NCBI RefSeq assembly: GCF_018403685.1
Contig: NZ_BOVK01000014.1
Coordinates: forward strand, 1-64,000
Reading direction: 5' to 3'
Source of the DNA: Xylanibacillus composti
GTDB taxonomy: Bacteria > Bacillota > Bacilli > Paenibacillales > K13
Length of the DNA: 64,000 nucleotides
The position numbers were made by a program, and so were the translations under genes. The first letter of the stretch is position 1. The number at the start of each line of letters is the position of its first letter. The notes under the pieces are model-generated. The model searched no databases, was not told where the DNA came from, and saw only the letters and a program-made list of their open reading frames with translations. Below, in pieces: positions 63,724 to 64,000 of the stretch.

Positions 63724-63750
63724 GGCCCGCTTTCTGGCGGGTCCTTTGTA
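63724..63750 (+). terminator. Rho-independent terminator
   Basis: GGGCCCGC pairs with GCGGGTCC around TTTCTG, then TTTGTATTT. Confidence 0.65.
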
Positions 63751-63756
63751 TTTCCT

Positions 63757-63785
63757 TTGACAAAAACCGGTGCAACCTTTACCAT
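63757..63785 (+). promoter_or_regulatory. Sigma-A promoter of the PTS gene
   Basis: TTGACA (63757-63762), 17 nt, TACCAT (63780-63785). The leader is only about 20 nt, too short for a GlcT-type antiterminator. Confidence 0.6.
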
Positions 63786-63812
63786 CAATGTAGAGAATAG
63801 GAGGATGTTCCG

Positions 63813-64000
63813 GTGAACTGGATGGGGCCTTTTCAACAATTGGGCCGCTCGCTGATGCTGCCTATGACAGCGTTGCCAGCCGCGGCAATATTGTTATTTG
63901 CAGGCAATGCAATTCCTTGGACAATGTTCGGGTTGGATCATTTTGGACAGGTATTAATTTATGCCGGCGATACAGTATTTGCGTATTTGCCTTATTTGTT
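63813..64000 (+). CDS. PTS sugar transporter EIIC, N-terminal part (glucose/GlcNAc family)
   Basis: 63 codons visible, cut by the window edge. GTG start 8 nt after AGGAGG. FQQLGRSLMLPMTALPAAAI is the conserved N-terminus of glucose/N-acetylglucosamine-type EIIC (PtsG/NagP). The second hydrophobic stretch has begun by residue 45. The exact sugar cannot be decided from this piece. Confidence 0.85.
   Translation, partial: MNWMGPFQQLGRSLMLPMTALPAAAILLFAGNAIPWTMFGLDHFGQVLIYAGDTVFAYLPYL

Overview
The window looks like about 64 kb of chromosome from a moderately GC-rich, endospore-forming member of the Paenibacillaceae (Paenibacillus or a close relative). Supporting signs are spore genes (a Tlp-type small acid-soluble protein and a YheC/D-like ATP-grasp protein), a YpdA-type bacillithiol disulfide reductase, strong AGGAGG ribosome sites, frequent GTG/TTG starts, and many families typical of Bacillales (YfhP, MrfA/MrfB, YktB, DUF1292, SpeA-type decarboxylase). 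No rRNA, tRNA, CRISPR array, insertion sequence or prophage was seen. Genes are dense and mostly on the + strand.

Layout. 1-2.5 kb: spore and housekeeping genes. 2.5-8.4 kb: a DNA-repair block, with the mrfAB helicase/exonuclease operon (a LexA-like box lies inside its promoter), a Fpg/MutM glycosylase and an endonuclease IV. 8.4-11.4 kb: a cyclic-phosphate-type receiver protein, an ABC ATPase, a bacillithiol disulfide reductase and an ATP-grasp protein. 11.9-23.8 kb: the most distinctive region, a complete monoderm Tad/Flp (type IVc pilus or secretion) locus. It has CpaE- and CpaF-like ATPases, TadB/TadC platform proteins, a Flp1-like pilin, three TadE/TadG-like pseudopilins and a prepilin peptidase. 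A Hanks-type Ser/Thr kinase fused to a dead MinD/CpaE-like domain precedes it, and a membrane FHA-domain protein closes it. A promoter followed by an intrinsic terminator precedes the first Tad gene. 23.8-31.6 kb: thioredoxin-like proteins, a lysozyme-like membrane protein, a subtilisin behind a four-repeat Pho-box-like array, small proteins and a truncated CHY zinc-finger gene. 31.7-34.2 kb: an orphan GH94 disaccharide phosphorylase with a cre-like operator.

34.4-40.9 kb: GNAT, DUF3052, glutamate racemase, glutamyl-Q tRNA(Asp) synthetase, a phosphoesterase, small conserved proteins, a histidine phosphatase and an SDR enzyme. 40.9-43.7 kb: a three-gene ABC importer of the SsuABC/ThiXYZ type. 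43.9-47.1 kb: a type-II peptidyl-tRNA hydrolase, a LysE exporter, a membrane hydrolase, a secreted protein and DUF1292. 47.1-54.1 kb, mostly minus: DUF1885, an arginine decarboxylase, a divergent MFS exporter, an ABC-2 exporter operon ending in its own TetR gene (two identical 16-bp palindromes flank the promoter), and YktB. 54.4-64 kb: a hypothetical protein, gluconokinase plus 6-phosphogluconate dehydrogenase, an overlapping shikimate kinase/two-subunit fluoride channel/EPSP synthase cluster, a C39 peptidase, a CoA-binding protein, a Gln-rich three-repeat protein, and the first 63 codons of a PTS EIIC.

The best candidate for an undescribed system is the kinase-pseudoATPase/FHA-coupled Tad locus. 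Smaller leads are the LexA-like control of mrfAB, the Pho-like control of a propeptide-less subtilase, the TetR operator pair, and the aroK-crcB-crcB-aroA arrangement.
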